64,000 nt of DNA from Lachnospiraceae bacterium (GTDB taxonomy: Bacteria > Bacillota > Clostridia > Lachnospirales > Lachnospiraceae), in contig JAGBEO010000001.1 in the NCBI GenBank assembly GCA_017936885.1, positions 220,358 through 284,357 of the forward strand, given 5' to 3'. Within the stretch, counting starts at the first letter, position 1. Every line of letters starts with the position of its first letter. Made by a program: the position numbers and the translations under genes. Below the pieces are notes generated by a model. The model was not told the DNA's origin and searched no databases. It was given only the letters and a program-made list of their open reading frames with translations. This document shows, piece by piece, positions 47,146-57,121 of this stretch.

Positions 47146-47911
47146 GTGATACTCCCGCAATTACAACATCATACACTGTACATTTTTCTACTGTCTCTTC
47201 TACAGTATCTCCCAATACCGTTTCTGCCGAAATCTTTTCAGGTTTATTTATATAATTAAATTCATTCTCAATTTTCAAATTCTCCAAGTTTAATATCCCA
47301 ACTGGTACACCATAATATGTCAATTTCATTTTCAAAAAATCTGCTAAATTATAATTATTTCTAAAAGCATTAATATTAAAACGCAAAATGGATTTTTCAT
47401 TTCCATCATCAACAATCATTTCATAGTATCCTCGTTCTCCTAAAATTGCCTGATTCAACTTTTCCATATCAATAGGCATTTGTTCTTTAGGTACAATCGT
47501 CAAATAAGAACTAAACATTTTATACATAGTAAAGGAATTAGGATACGGAGCCACAGTGACACTTTCAAACTTATAAACATTGTCATCTCCATTTGCTCTT
47601 GCAAGATAATCTGTCAACAAAGTATTCTGCAATTTACTATCAACAACTTTAGAGACTATAGAAGAATACCCCATATCACCTTTACCTTGAAAAGCCGCTT
47701 TTAGCATCGCTAAAACATTAATGCCGCCGCCAACCTCAGCCTCAATCTCTCCAATTATTTTCCCTAATCGTTCTTTATTTTCATCTGTAGACCAGTCAAG
47801 ATGCCCTCCGTTACACATGTCCAAATAATCCTGTGCAGCTTCTTCATCAAAATATGGGATTTTAACCAAATTATCTATCCTAAGCTCTTTACCCTGTTTC
47901 TTATCTGTCAT
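47138..47911 (-). CDS. Uncharacterised protein, first gene of the RT-nitrilase operon
   Basis: A 257-residue soluble protein beginning MTDKKQGKELRIDNLVKIPY. Visible segments are EVGGGINVLAMLKAAFQGKG, YKFESVTVAPYPNSFTMYKM and a C-terminal acidic tail. The layout weakly recalls DUF6414-type proteins seen near defence genes, but I cannot confirm it. GGTGGAGGA lies 8 bp before the ATG at 47911; the in-frame ATG at 47935 precedes that site. It overlaps the AAA+ gene by 8 bp. It is probably a sensor or effector partner, which is a guess from context. Confidence 0.75.
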   Translation of the reverse strand: MTDKKQGKELRIDNLVKIPYFDEEAAQDYLDMCNGGHLDWSTDENKERLGKIIGEIEAEVGGGINVLAMLKAAFQGKGDMGYSSIVSKVVDSKLQNTLLTDYLARANGDDNVYKFESVTVAPYPNSFTMYKMFSSYLTIVPKEQMPIDMEKLNQAILGERGYYEMIVDDGNEKSILRFNINAFRNNYNLADFLKMKLTYYGVPVGILNLENLKIENEFNYINKPEKISAETVLGDTVEETVEKCTVYDVVIAGVSHE

Positions 47912-48099
47912 ACAAACTATCCTCCACCATTTCATAATTCCTATGGATTACAAATCTTTTTCCGCAAATACGGGATTTCAAAATATATGTGAAAATTACA
48001 CAAGTACAAAAACCTCGTCCAAAATTACACTATTCATGTTTTTTTCTATCCCCATACGGTACTGATGCTTCCGCCACCATAGACAAATTCTGCGGCATA

Positions 48100-51000
48100 T
48101 CATATGTATAACATCCCCGAGTTCTCCGAAATCTTAGTTCCCTTCTTTCTCATCTCCCGATACACAACCTCCGCCAACGCACTCATAATCGCATTATATT
48201 TAGCCGTATCCTCAAACAAACTCTGATACGATTCTTGCGCTTCCATATATCCATCTTGCGCTGCCGTACCAAACGCTTTAGGGAAAATACTTTCAACAAA
48301 AATCTGCGGTTCAGAGGATTGCGCCATCTTTTTCAATTTCTTATCAGAAAGCAACTTATCCCGCAGTGCTGACAGAATAACTTTATCTCCCTCTGTGAAA
48401 TTGCCCTTGAACTTCTCATTAATCTTTGCAATCACCTCATCCAAAGGCGTTTTTTCATCCATTCCCTTGACACCTTTGTGCTTTGCTGGAACATAAACCG
48501 TCTTTGCTTCTTCCAACGTAATTTCACCTTGAAATGTCTTTTGCAGCTTATAATATTCCAGTTTCAGTTTACCCTCCAAATCAATCAACTCTACAGAGTC
48601 TTTGGGCAATAATCCAATCAGATAAGAGCAGAATACATACTCCTTCTGTAACTCTTTATCAAACATTCTCAATATCTGCGATATGTAGCTATACCATTTA
48701 ATCAGATTGCGAACATGTCTGCGGAATTGGTATCTTTCGTTCTGCGTCTTTTTGTTATAACGGTTGGAAACAGGAAGTAAAATGCTGCTCATTCGTCCCA
48801 TTGCCCTGTCATCCTGCCTGCCTTTTTTATAATACTCCTTTGTAAAGGCTTCAATATCCTCATCTGAGTAAATACCATAAGCCCGCAATTCCCGTTGCGT
48901 CTGGTACAACAAATCTGCATTTACTTCTTCCTGTAAAAATGTTTCCTGATAGAACGGCTGAAATGCGTCCTTTATATCCTCCGCTTTATTTACAAAATCC
49001 AGCACAAAAGTATCTGTCTTGCCCTCGCAAGTGCGATTCAGCCGGGATATAGTCTGTACTGCTTTCACATTCCTTAACTTCTTGTCCACGATCATCGTAT
49101 GTAAAAGCGGCTCATCAAACCCTGTCTGATACTTTTCCGCTACAATCAGCACATTAAAATTGTCATGGAACTCCGCTTTCGTCTGATTCTCCGAGATATG
49201 GGAACCGTCTTTGCGTACATTCAGCTTTGATTCCGTATATTCTTCGCCCTTATCATCAATTGCACCGGAAAAAGCCACCAGAATATCCACATCATCATAC
49301 TTCTTTTCTTCAATGTACCGTTTGATTTCATGGTAATAACGGACAGCCGCCAGTCTGGACGATGTAATCACCATCATCTTTCCTTTGCCGTCAATCTTAT
49401 GCCTCGTTGTATCCCTAAATGTCTCCACGATAATCTGCGATTTCTGACTGATATTATAAGGGTGCAATTCCTGATATTTACGAATGACCTTTGCAGCCCT
49501 GCTGGAAGGGACATCCGGATTATCCGTCATGGTCTTTGCAATTCGGAAACAGGTATTGTAGGTCATATAATTCTGAAGGACATCAAGAATAAATTTCTCC
49601 TCAATCGCCTGTCTCATACTATACACATGAAACGGATGGAAAGAGCCATCCTCCTGCTCCTGCCCAAACATTTCCAGCGTTGTAGCTTTTGGCGTTGCTG
49701 TAAATGCAAAAAAGGATAAATTCTTATGTTTGCCTTGGGCAATCATTTCTTTGACAAGCCTGTCCTCCGGATCAACTTCTTCCTCCGCCAAACCTTCGCG
49801 CTCTGCATACTCCCGCAAGGCTTCTTCCGTATCTGCCAGCGCAGTCTTTAATTTCAATGCTGAACTACCCGTCTGAGAAGAATGTGCTTCATCTACAATA
49901 ACCGCAAAGCATCTGCCATTTGCCTTATCAACCTCCGTGTAAATGACCGGAAATTTTTGCAAGGTTGTAACAATAATACGCGCCCCTTCATTGATTGCAT
50001 CTTTCAAATCTTGAGAATTTTTTTCCTCTCCTATGGTCTCTACAGCACCTAACTTATGGTCAAATCCCGCAATTGTCTCCTGAAGCTGTGCGTCTAATAC
50101 AGTACGATCTGTCACAACAATCACACTTGAAAATATCGGCTTGTTATTTCCATCAAAAAGTGATGCAAGGCGGTATGCTGTCCATGCAATAGAATTGGAT
50201 TTGCCTGAACCGGCACTATGCTGAATCAAATAATTCTTCCCCGCTCCATTTGTCCGTACATCTTCAATAAGTTTCCGAACAACATCTAACTGATGATAGC
50301 GGGGAAATATCAATGTTTTCCTTTTCTGCAAATTGATAAACTTCTGGATAATATCCAACATGCTGTCTTTCTTAAATACATTTTCCCAAAGATATGCCGT
50401 AGGATACCCTTCCGGATTGGGTGGATTACCAGCTCCACCATCAAAGCCAGCCCCATTAGAACCTTGGTTAAAAGGTAGGAAATAGGTATCTTTTCCTGCC
50501 AGTTTCGTTGTCATCCAGACGTCTGTATGGTCTACACAAAAATATGCCAAAATCCTTTTATTGAACTGAAAACATATCTCTCTCGGATCCCTGTCATACA
50601 TCCATTGGGTTTTGGCATGATCTACATTCTGCCCTGTGTACTGGTTTTTCAGTTCAAAAGCAAACACCGGAATACCATTCACTACAAGCACCATATCCAC
50701 TGACTTTTTCGCAGCCGCAGAATAATACCATTGTCTATAACACTCTACTTCATTTTCCGCATACTGAATTCCTGCTGTATCGTTCAATGCAGATTCAGGT
50801 TTAAAATAGCAGACTTTAAAGGTAATACCTCTGTGCTTAAATCCATTTCGCAAGACATGAAGCACCCCATCCATATCACAGGCATTGTTAAAAGCAACAC
50901 AGAATTTGCGCATAGGGTCTATATCATTCTGCCGTTCAAATGCCGCCCACTCCCTCGGTTGGGTACGTTTAATAAAAGAAATCAGTTTATCCGAATATAA

Positions 51001-51114
51001 ACCCAGCTTTGGATTGTATGTTCCATTTCCCTTTGTATATCCGCCCTCAGCGGATATGAGAAATGCCTCAATGTCCGATTCAAACTGTTTTTCTGTAGTA
51101 ACTGTTATGCTCAT
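48100..51114 (-). CDS. hsdR: Type I restriction endonuclease subunit R
   Basis: A 1004-residue HsdR, the translocase and nuclease of a type I system. The N-terminal PD-(D/E)XK nuclease has [16 protein letters not shown]. The SF2 helicase motor has Walker [11 protein letters not shown], motif Ia VVTDRTVLD, the DEAH box [12 protein letters not shown], motif [12 protein letters not shown] and motif [11 protein letters not shown]. The start at 51114 overlaps the stop of the DUF1016 gene (ATGA), with GGAGGAAG upstream. All motifs look intact. With hsdM frameshifted, restriction would be harmful or inactive unless the shift is corrected. Confidence 0.95.
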   Translation of the reverse strand: MSITVTTEKQFESDIEAFLISAEGGYTKGNGTYNPKLGLYSDKLISFIKRTQPREWAAFERQNDIDPMRKFCVAFNNACDMDGVLHVLRNGFKHRGITFKVCYFKPESALNDTAGIQYAENEVECYRQWYYSAAAKKSVDMVLVVNGIPVFAFELKNQYTGQNVDHAKTQWMYDRDPREICFQFNKRILAYFCVDHTDVWMTTKLAGKDTYFLPFNQGSNGAGFDGGAGNPPNPEGYPTAYLWENVFKKDSMLDIIQKFINLQKRKTLIFPRYHQLDVVRKLIEDVRTNGAGKNYLIQHSAGSGKSNSIAWTAYRLASLFDGNNKPIFSSVIVVTDRTVLDAQLQETIAGFDHKLGAVETIGEEKNSQDLKDAINEGARIIVTTLQKFPVIYTEVDKANGRCFAVIVDEAHSSQTGSSALKLKTALADTEEALREYAEREGLAEEEVDPEDRLVKEMIAQGKHKNLSFFAFTATPKATTLEMFGQEQEDGSFHPFHVYSMRQAIEEKFILDVLQNYMTYNTCFRIAKTMTDNPDVPSSRAAKVIRKYQELHPYNISQKSQIIVETFRDTTRHKIDGKGKMMVITSSRLAAVRYYHEIKRYIEEKKYDDVDILVAFSGAIDDKGEEYTESKLNVRKDGSHISENQTKAEFHDNFNVLIVAEKYQTGFDEPLLHTMIVDKKLRNVKAVQTISRLNRTCEGKTDTFVLDFVNKAEDIKDAFQPFYQETFLQEEVNADLLYQTQRELRAYGIYSDEDIEAFTKEYYKKGRQDDRAMGRMSSILLPVSNRYNKKTQNERYQFRRHVRNLIKWYSYISQILRMFDKELQKEYVFCSYLIGLLPKDSVELIDLEGKLKLEYYKLQKTFQGEITLEEAKTVYVPAKHKGVKGMDEKTPLDEVIAKINEKFKGNFTEGDKVILSALRDKLLSDKKLKKMAQSSEPQIFVESIFPKAFGTAAQDGYMEAQESYQSLFEDTAKYNAIMSALAEVVYREMRKKGTKISENSGMLYI

Positions 51115-52202
51115 GATTCTTCCTCCGCAATCCATTGTCTGAGCTTATCCTGTAATAACTTTTTATCCGGTAAATAAAGTTTATATTGAGAAGCATAAAT
51201 ATTCGCATCTTTGGGCAGAGTAATCTCTACTAGTGCATCATTCGCTTCCCTACACATCAAAATGCCAATTGTCGGATTTTCTTCATCAAGTTTTTCATAT
51301 CGGTCATAGTAATTCACATACATCTGCATCTGTCCGATATCCTGATGCGTCAGCTTGTCTACTTTTAAATCAATTAAAACATAACAACGTAAAAGTCGAT
51401 TATAAAAGACCAGATCCACATAATAATTGTCTTCATTAAAAGTAAATCGTTTCTGTCTTGCCTCAAAGAGATAACCTTTACCCAACTCAAGCAAAAACTT
51501 TTGAAGCTTATCAATGATAGCGGTTTCCAAATCGCTTTCAGAATATTCTGCTTTTTCCTCCAAGCCAAGAAACTCTAATACAGTAGGTTGTTTCACAATA
51601 TCCTTTGGATTAGCAATTACATTTCCTTCTCTTGCCAATCGCATTACAGCATCCTTATCTCTGCTAAGTGCCAGTCTTTCATACAAGCTGGAATTATATT
51701 GCCTTTGCAATGTTCGGATTCCCCATCCGGATTTAGCAGATTCTATCTCATAAAAATTTCGTTCCTCTTTATTTTCAATTCGCATAAGCTGTAAATAATG
51801 CGACCAAGACACAATAAACGGCGGATTTTCTTCCAATTGCCTAAACACTGTTTCAGTTTTTTCGATTGCAAATTGCCTAAACACTGTTTCGGCAATTCGA
51901 TCTTCATAATTCAAGTAAAAACGTCTGAAAAATTCTAAATTTGCCTTTGAAAAACCTCTGCCAAACTTTTCTGTTAAGTGATCAGACAAAGCTTTTATAA
52001 CTTTTTTTCCATATTGAGCGCGCTCCTGCCCTTCCTGCTGTACCTCTACAATCCATTTGCCAAGGGAATAATATGTCATAAGCTGCACCAAGTTTACCTG
52101 TTTTGCAGCAAGTTGTCTTGCATATTGTATTAAATCAATCGAATTTGCAATCAATGTATCCAACGACTGATTTGTTTCTATCATTTCATTTTTGTTGTCC
52201 AT
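51111..52202 (-). CDS. DUF1016 (YhcG-like) PD-(D/E)XK nuclease family protein
   Basis: A 363-residue protein. The N-terminal DUF1016_N domain has [20 protein letters not shown] and [20 protein letters not shown]. The C-terminal nuclease has [20 protein letters not shown] and VDLVFYN with VLIDLK (the D-x-n-DLK pattern). Such genes are frequently embedded in type I RM operons. A direct duplication gives two copies of ETVFRQ (from 20-bp repeats at 51835 and 51871). AAGGAG before 52202 decides the start; the frame further upstream contains an hsdR-like scrap. It overlaps hsdR by 4 bp. Confidence 0.9.
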   Translation of the reverse strand: MDNKNEMIETNQSLDTLIANSIDLIQYARQLAAKQVNLVQLMTYYSLGKWIVEVQQEGQERAQYGKKVIKALSDHLTEKFGRGFSKANLEFFRRFYLNYEDRIAETVFRQFAIEKTETVFRQLEENPPFIVSWSHYLQLMRIENKEERNFYEIESAKSGWGIRTLQRQYNSSLYERLALSRDKDAVMRLAREGNVIANPKDIVKQPTVLEFLGLEEKAEYSESDLETAIIDKLQKFLLELGKGYLFEARQKRFTFNEDNYYVDLVFYNRLLRCYVLIDLKVDKLTHQDIGQMQMYVNYYDRYEKLDEENPTIGILMCREANDALVEITLPKDANIYASQYKLYLPDKKLLQDKLRQWIAEEES

Positions 52203-52321
52203 CCAGTCTCCTTCCAATCTAATCCCTACTATACACACGCTTCTGTATAAATCAATATAATCGACTTGCGCTGTATCGTTCAATGCTCCTTCGCAATCTA
52301 TTATCTTTATAAAATCAATCC

Positions 52322-53224
52322 CTAGACTTCTAACGAATCTTTTAACTTATACGGACAATGCAAGATTTTTTTCCAATCTTCCGTTTCTTTGTTAGTGCTC
52401 TTGTTATATATAAATATTGTTACAGATTTTAATTGATTGATAATATTTACTAAACTGCTATCCCCATACGGCGATACTCCAAATATATCAAGTTCATCTA
52501 CATCTTCAAGTCGCTTGTACAATTCTTTTCGCCGATGAAGGAACAAATCATCCGCAGGATATAGATTATTTGATGTGAATATACCAGACGCACAGATTAG
52601 TTTCTCCTTTGGAATGCCGTTTGGTGCAAATACAATATCCGATGTATTTATCAATTCTATATTATTAGTTTTTTCAATAACCTTTATTGCTTCCTTGTAT
52701 GCTTGAAGCTTATTTCTTTCGCTACTCAGTAATAACATATTCTGTTGATTTTCCAAAGTATCAAAGTCAATTTTTCCATGTAAGTAAATACAACTTTGCT
52801 TTTTATCCCAAAATTCTACGTAATTAAGGCTAAAAATTCTATCGTATGCGCTTATATCCAATAATTTCTCTGCATCATAAGATGTATCAATTTTTCCTTT
52901 TTTATCATAAAAAATAGATGTTAACGCAATACAGCTTACAGTATCTTGCAGACGAATCTCATCATTAACCGTCCATTTCTTTTGTTCATGCTTCTTTACA
53001 TATTCATATAAAGAACCTGCTAATGATTCAATTCCATCTGACTCTGATTCCTGAATAATATTGTTGCATGTATCTCTTGAAAGTATTATTTCAAAAAGTG
53101 CTTCTAACACGGGAGCAGACTTATACATATTATATCGAAATCTTTCTTTTATTTCAGATATAGTCAAACCATGTATGCCTATCCTTGTATTTATTCCATT
53201 TCCCAACAAAAGACCTTTAGCCAT
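52322..53224 (-). CDS. AbiH/SIR2-like putative abortive-infection protein
   Basis: A 300-residue protein with a Rossmann-type start MAKGLLLGNGINTRIGIHGL, a central IFSLNYVEFWD, the dyad-like CIYLHGKIDFD and a C-terminal LDIFGVSPYGDSS. The order GNG, LNY, LHGK, G-x-S is that of AbiH-type and other SIR2-like phage-defence proteins. No sirtuin zinc ribbon is seen. GAGGGGAG lies 6 bp before the ATG. It is inserted between hsdS and the DUF1016 nuclease in the RM operon. NAD-binding or NAD-degrading activity is inferred, not shown. Confidence 0.7.
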   Translation of the reverse strand: MAKGLLLGNGINTRIGIHGLTISEIKERFRYNMYKSAPVLEALFEIILSRDTCNNIIQESESDGIESLAGSLYEYVKKHEQKKWTVNDEIRLQDTVSCIALTSIFYDKKGKIDTSYDAEKLLDISAYDRIFSLNYVEFWDKKQSCIYLHGKIDFDTLENQQNMLLLSSERNKLQAYKEAIKVIEKTNNIELINTSDIVFAPNGIPKEKLICASGIFTSNNLYPADDLFLHRRKELYKRLEDVDELDIFGVSPYGDSSLVNIINQLKSVTIFIYNKSTNKETEDWKKILHCPYKLKDSLEV

Positions 53225-53256
53225 TTTCTTCTCCCCTCTATCAATGCCAAATATAT

Positions 53257-54546
53257 CTACAACACTTGCTTTTTCCCTGTTACATATTCGTATATCATAG
53301 ATTTTTTGTAATTTTCTACTTCGGAAAGATACTGCTCCTTCTTAGCAATTAATTTATCTATTTCCTCACATTTATTCTTTAGATAACTCACTATTTCCCT
53401 TTGCTCTTCTATTGGTGGAACTGGTATTACAATACTTTTTAAGTCTTCCTTGGATACCTTTAATCTGCAAGTATTCACTCTGTCATCTCCCCGAGCAATT
53501 GCATAGATACCCTTTCCTAAACTGTATAGCACTCTCAACATAGTCTTACTTCTAAATATATACTCACAGTATTTTGCTGTTACATGGTCCTCTAACTCAT
53601 CATAAAATGTGTAATAAACCGGACTTACACAGCCAAAGTAATCAGATACTCCTGTTGCTCCCACAATCATATTCATACTGTTCATAACTAAATCGCCTTT
53701 ATAGGCTAATTTATACTGTTCAAAATCATCTTTAAATCTATCCAAATTTGTAGTCTTCTCTGCATAAAGAGTCACTCCCAAATCAATGGACAAAGATAAT
53801 CTTTCTACTGATTTTATAGGACTATTTTTTTCTTGACGCTCTTTAAGTACATGCCGAAAAGGAATAAGTTTCCACCCAATAGGCGTATTCCCAATCCACT
53901 CAACCCCACTATCTTTCATTTCTCTGTCACCCCTTATTCCTTTTGTAACAGCTTGGGTAATGACAGCTTGCTTAAGCTTTTTGTATTCCTCAATACTTGC
54001 ACGAGTTTTAATCAATATATTATCAATTTCTTTACTCTTATTATCAAGAAATCGAGAAATAACACTTTGTTCAATTATTGACGGTATAGGTATGCGCATA
54101 TTTTTAATAAAATCAGTATTGGCTCTTGGCATTTTTGTTCCATAAGTAGAACGATTAACTGTATCAATAAAAGTTGGAGAGATTAAAAGATACCAAAAAA
54201 ACCTAATATCATTCATTTTATCAAGACTTATTACACAAAACTCACTTGAACAGCAACCCATATTAGTACAGTAATATACCTTAGCTAAATATGGTCTCAA
54301 TTTCCCCCATAAAATATCGTTTTTCTGAAAAATAATTGATTGTCTCTTATCATATACCGAATCTGTTCCTATATAAGTTCCATTCCAACTTTCAACATTT
54401 TCTAGTCCAATATAGACTAAATCTCCATAAACCTCATCATATTTTTCTTGTCGAAACAAGGATAGATATTTAAGTCTTTTTATATCCCAATTTTTCGGTA
54501 TCTCCCCAATCCACTCAATCCCACTATCCTTCATCTCTCTAGCCAT
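53257..54546 (-). CDS. hsdS: Type I restriction-modification specificity subunit S
   Basis: A 429-residue HsdS with two target-recognition domains, each introduced by the same block: MKDSGIEWIGEIPKNW at residue 5 and MKDSGVEWIGNTPIGW at about residue 208. Each half ends with the conserved helix (SIEEYKKLKQAVITQAVTKG; IAKKEQYLSEVENYKKSMIY). The duplicated block is a natural site for domain shuffling. It starts 2 bp after hsdM, with GGAGGAGAAAT upstream. The recognised sequence cannot be read. Confidence 0.94.
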   Translation of the reverse strand: MAREMKDSGIEWIGEIPKNWDIKRLKYLSLFRQEKYDEVYGDLVYIGLENVESWNGTYIGTDSVYDKRQSIIFQKNDILWGKLRPYLAKVYYCTNMGCCSSEFCVISLDKMNDIRFFWYLLISPTFIDTVNRSTYGTKMPRANTDFIKNMRIPIPSIIEQSVISRFLDNKSKEIDNILIKTRASIEEYKKLKQAVITQAVTKGIRGDREMKDSGVEWIGNTPIGWKLIPFRHVLKERQEKNSPIKSVERLSLSIDLGVTLYAEKTTNLDRFKDDFEQYKLAYKGDLVMNSMNMIVGATGVSDYFGCVSPVYYTFYDELEDHVTAKYCEYIFRSKTMLRVLYSLGKGIYAIARGDDRVNTCRLKVSKEDLKSIVIPVPPIEEQREIVSYLKNKCEEIDKLIAKKEQYLSEVENYKKSMIYEYVTGKKQVL

Positions 54547-54548
54547 AC

Positions 54549-55868
54549 CTATTTCTCCTCCGCAAACAACTTATCCAAAGAAGCAAAAATATCAGCCTCC
54601 AACGTATGAATCCGAGCCACAATATCCTCTACCTTTTCTGGTGCCTGATACTCATAGAAATATCTTGTCATAGGTATTTCATACCCTACCTTAGTCTTTT
54701 TCTTATCAATCCATGCATCTTCCGCATAGGGGCGCACTTCTCTCTCAAAGTACCTATCAATATCCTGTGTGAGCGGCACATTCTCCGTATCACGCAGACT
54801 TGCATCCGCAATAGGTTTTCCTTTTTTCAGAATGATTTCCCCACTTTCATCCCTCATTGGTTTTTCTACAATAATTTTGTTATATCCAAACTCTACCGTT
54901 TCAAATATTTTACTCTCGCAATAAATTCCGTCCTTATTTCCGTACACAGCACAATTTTCAAAGGAACCATAAGCCTTAACAATCAGTTCCCGACATTTGT
55001 CTGTGATGTCATTTCGTTTCGTTCCAATACTTTTTCTTCTAGCCTCATAACAATGTGAAGCATCTATAAGCTGCACTTTTCCTTCCCTATATGCCGGTTT
55101 ATTCTTAGAACATATCCAAATATAGGTACTGATACCCGTATTCATGAACATATCCGTAGAAAGCTGCACAATACAGTCCAGCCAGTCATTTTCCAAAATA
55201 TATCTTCTAATCTCTGACGAACCGCTTCCTGCATCTCCTGAAAATAAAGGAGAGCCATTTTGTATAATTGCCATTTTCCCATTTGGCGCAAGTTTAGAAA
55301 GCCCATTTAATACAAACAACTGCTGACCATCACTGATTTTAGGTAGTCCTGGCGCAAATCTGCCCTGCTCCCCTTTTGCTGCTTCTTCTTCTACCTTTTT
55401 TTGCTCGCGTTTCCAGTCGATTCCAAAGGGTGGATTAGAAATACAATAGTCAAAAGTAAACCCTTCAAACTGATCATCTGACAATGTATCTCCGAACCGC
55501 ATATTATCCGGATCTCCACCGCGAATCATCATATCTGCTTTTGCGATCGCATAGGTGGACGGGTTGAACTCCTGCCCGAAACAGGTAACCTCTATATCAC
55601 TATTCAGATCATGGATTCTCTCCTCCATACAGGAAAGCATTTGGGATGTTCCCATCGTCATATCATAAACAGTCATTCCACCTGTGTTTAAATTGGCATC
55701 AGCAAGGAGCAAATCTGTCATAAGATATATAATATCTCTACTGGTAAAATGTGCTCCTGCTTCTTCTCCAAAGGACTCTGAAAAACGTCGCACTAAATCC
55801 TCAAAAATATAACCACAATCCACAGCGCTGATTTTATCTGCGCCTAAATAACCTTTTTCAGAATTAAA
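54549..55868 (-). pseudogene. hsdM: hsdM, C-terminal fragment after frameshift
   Basis: This frame encodes the catalytic part of the type I DNA adenine methyltransferase: VDCGYIFEDLVRRFSESFGE, AGAHFTSRDIIYLMTDLLL, FGQEFNPSTYAIAKADMMIR and the catalytic ISNPPFGIDWK. Motif I reads VYDMTMGTSQM, unlike the usual DPxxGTGG form. A GTG at 55823 could start a short product, but the homology reaches back to about 55868, where the upstream fragment runs out of frame. One missing T in the run at 55872-55874 (plus strand) explains both fragments. Confidence 0.88.
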
Positions 55869-56305
55869 CTCTTTAATAATGAGTATAGTGTATTGCTCTC
55901 CACCATTCTTTTAATAATACTATCAAAATCAAACTTAGAAAGAACGTCCTGTGCATTTGCAGAAAAACCGGCTAAATAGTCTTTAAAATTCATCTCTATA
56001 TTATCCGGATCAGCCAAAAGCGTTTCAAATGTAAACTTGCTTGTATTATAAAACTGATAGCCTGATGCTCTTGTCAAAAATCCATCAATAACTGCCAAAT
56101 GCTTCACTTTTTCGTACTGCTCAAGCACGTTATCATGAGTAGGAAGTAGGCAATCATGAAATCTCTTGACCACTGTCATAGGTAAAATGACAAGTCCATA
56201 TTCATGCGGCTTAAACGGTCCCCGAAGCATATCTGCCACATTCCAAATGACAGTCGCTTTTTCCGCTATATTGATTCCAACATCACTGATTTTATTGTTT
56301 CTCAT
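55844..56305 (-). pseudogene. hsdM: hsdM, N-terminal fragment ending at the frameshift
   Basis: 153 residues matching the HsdM N-terminal helical domain: EKATVIWNVADMLRGPFKPH, YGLVILPMTVVKRFHDCLLP and VLSKFDFDSIIKRMVESNTL followed by YSLL. Then the frame reads KSLILKKVI and stops. One extra A in the AAAG run (plus-strand CTTT at 55871-55874) would restore the expected LLKEFNSEKGYLGADKIS and join the next fragment. It overlaps the XRE gene by 14 bp. It may be a real inactivation, a slippage-based switch or a sequencing error. Confidence 0.85.
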
Positions 56306-56525
56306 TCTTGTCAGCTTCCTCCTGCGTTCTTTTATAATTTACCAAATCTGCAAAATCACAATCCAGTTTTTCACATATACGCTCCAAAACAGATAAATTC
56401 ACAGACTCTCCGTTTGTCATTTTCGCCATAGTACTGGAACTTAGCCCCGTGCTTTTACATAAATCGCCCTTTTTCATACCCTTATCGATCAATAACTTCC
56501 ATAGTCCGTTATAACTGATTGCCAT
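56292..56525 (-). CDS. XRE-type controller protein of the RM operon
   Basis: A 77-residue Cro/C1-type protein: LWKLLIDKGMKKGDLCKSTG and LSSSTMAKMTNGESVNLSVL form the helix-turn-helix. Small XRE proteins directly before RM genes act as controller proteins that delay restriction. The stop overlaps the hsdM start by 14 bp. It heads the operon XRE-hsdM-hsdS-AbiH-like-DUF1016-hsdR. Confidence 0.88.
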   Translation of the reverse strand: MAISYNGLWKLLIDKGMKKGDLCKSTGLSSSTMAKMTNGESVNLSVLERICEKLDCDFADLVNYKRTQEEADKNEKQ

Positions 56526-57117
56526 AATATAGTTCCTCTTGCTTTCTACAAATCAGCGTTTGATAATATATTTTAAATCATAACATCATTTTGCCAAATA
56601 TGCAATTTGAATATTCGAATATTGTAATTTAAAAATCAAATATTTGTCTATTTCAACGTCTCAATCAAAAGATTTAATGCTACCGCTATTTCTTCATTTA
56701 ATTTCTTTTCACCTTCGCTCTTAGCATGTATGTCAGCTATCTCATGCATTCCTCATTGAGCTGACGGATAATGCGATACCCTTTCTGTTTTGACACCCCC
56801 AACTCCTGAGCAACATCATCAACAGTCATCATATAGTTTGTCTTTGCCATGTTAATTTTCCTTTCGCATTATATTTTCTCTTATTACGCTTTTCGTATTT
56901 TGATTGATCTAATATCATTACTCATTGCGTATTTTGTCAATACTATTTTAAAAATATTTTTACTTATTTACGAATTGCATAACATCTTTGGCAATGTTAT
57001 AATATATTAAGGTCTCTTTTATATATAAGATGCGGGTAAGACAAACTGAAAATTTATACAACTAATTAGATTGGCGATATTTTTCAATAATTGATAGTTA
57101 TGTTTAAAGAGGGTAAT
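56526..57117. other. Divergent intergenic region
   Basis: 592 bp between the minus-strand RM operon and the plus-strand exonuclease. It is strongly AT-rich and should hold both promoters. Apart from the truncated excisionase-like gene at 56737-56850, a second short frame follows it on the minus strand (about 34 codons, MHEIADIHAKSEGEKK and on), which may be a scrap of another gene. Nothing else is seen. Confidence 0.6.
56737..56850 (-). pseudogene. Truncated excisionase-like helix-turn-helix gene
   Basis: 37 codons starting MAKTNYMMTVDDVAQELGVS, then KQKGYRIIRQLNEECMR and a stop. The first 33 residues match the small HTH proteins of integrative elements, such as the one at 63002-63190 here (CSKQKAYLIIRQANEEL). 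The C-terminal wing is missing. GGAAAATTAAC precedes the ATG. It shows that the island once carried its own recombination module. Confidence 0.75.
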
Positions 57118-57121
57118 ATGA

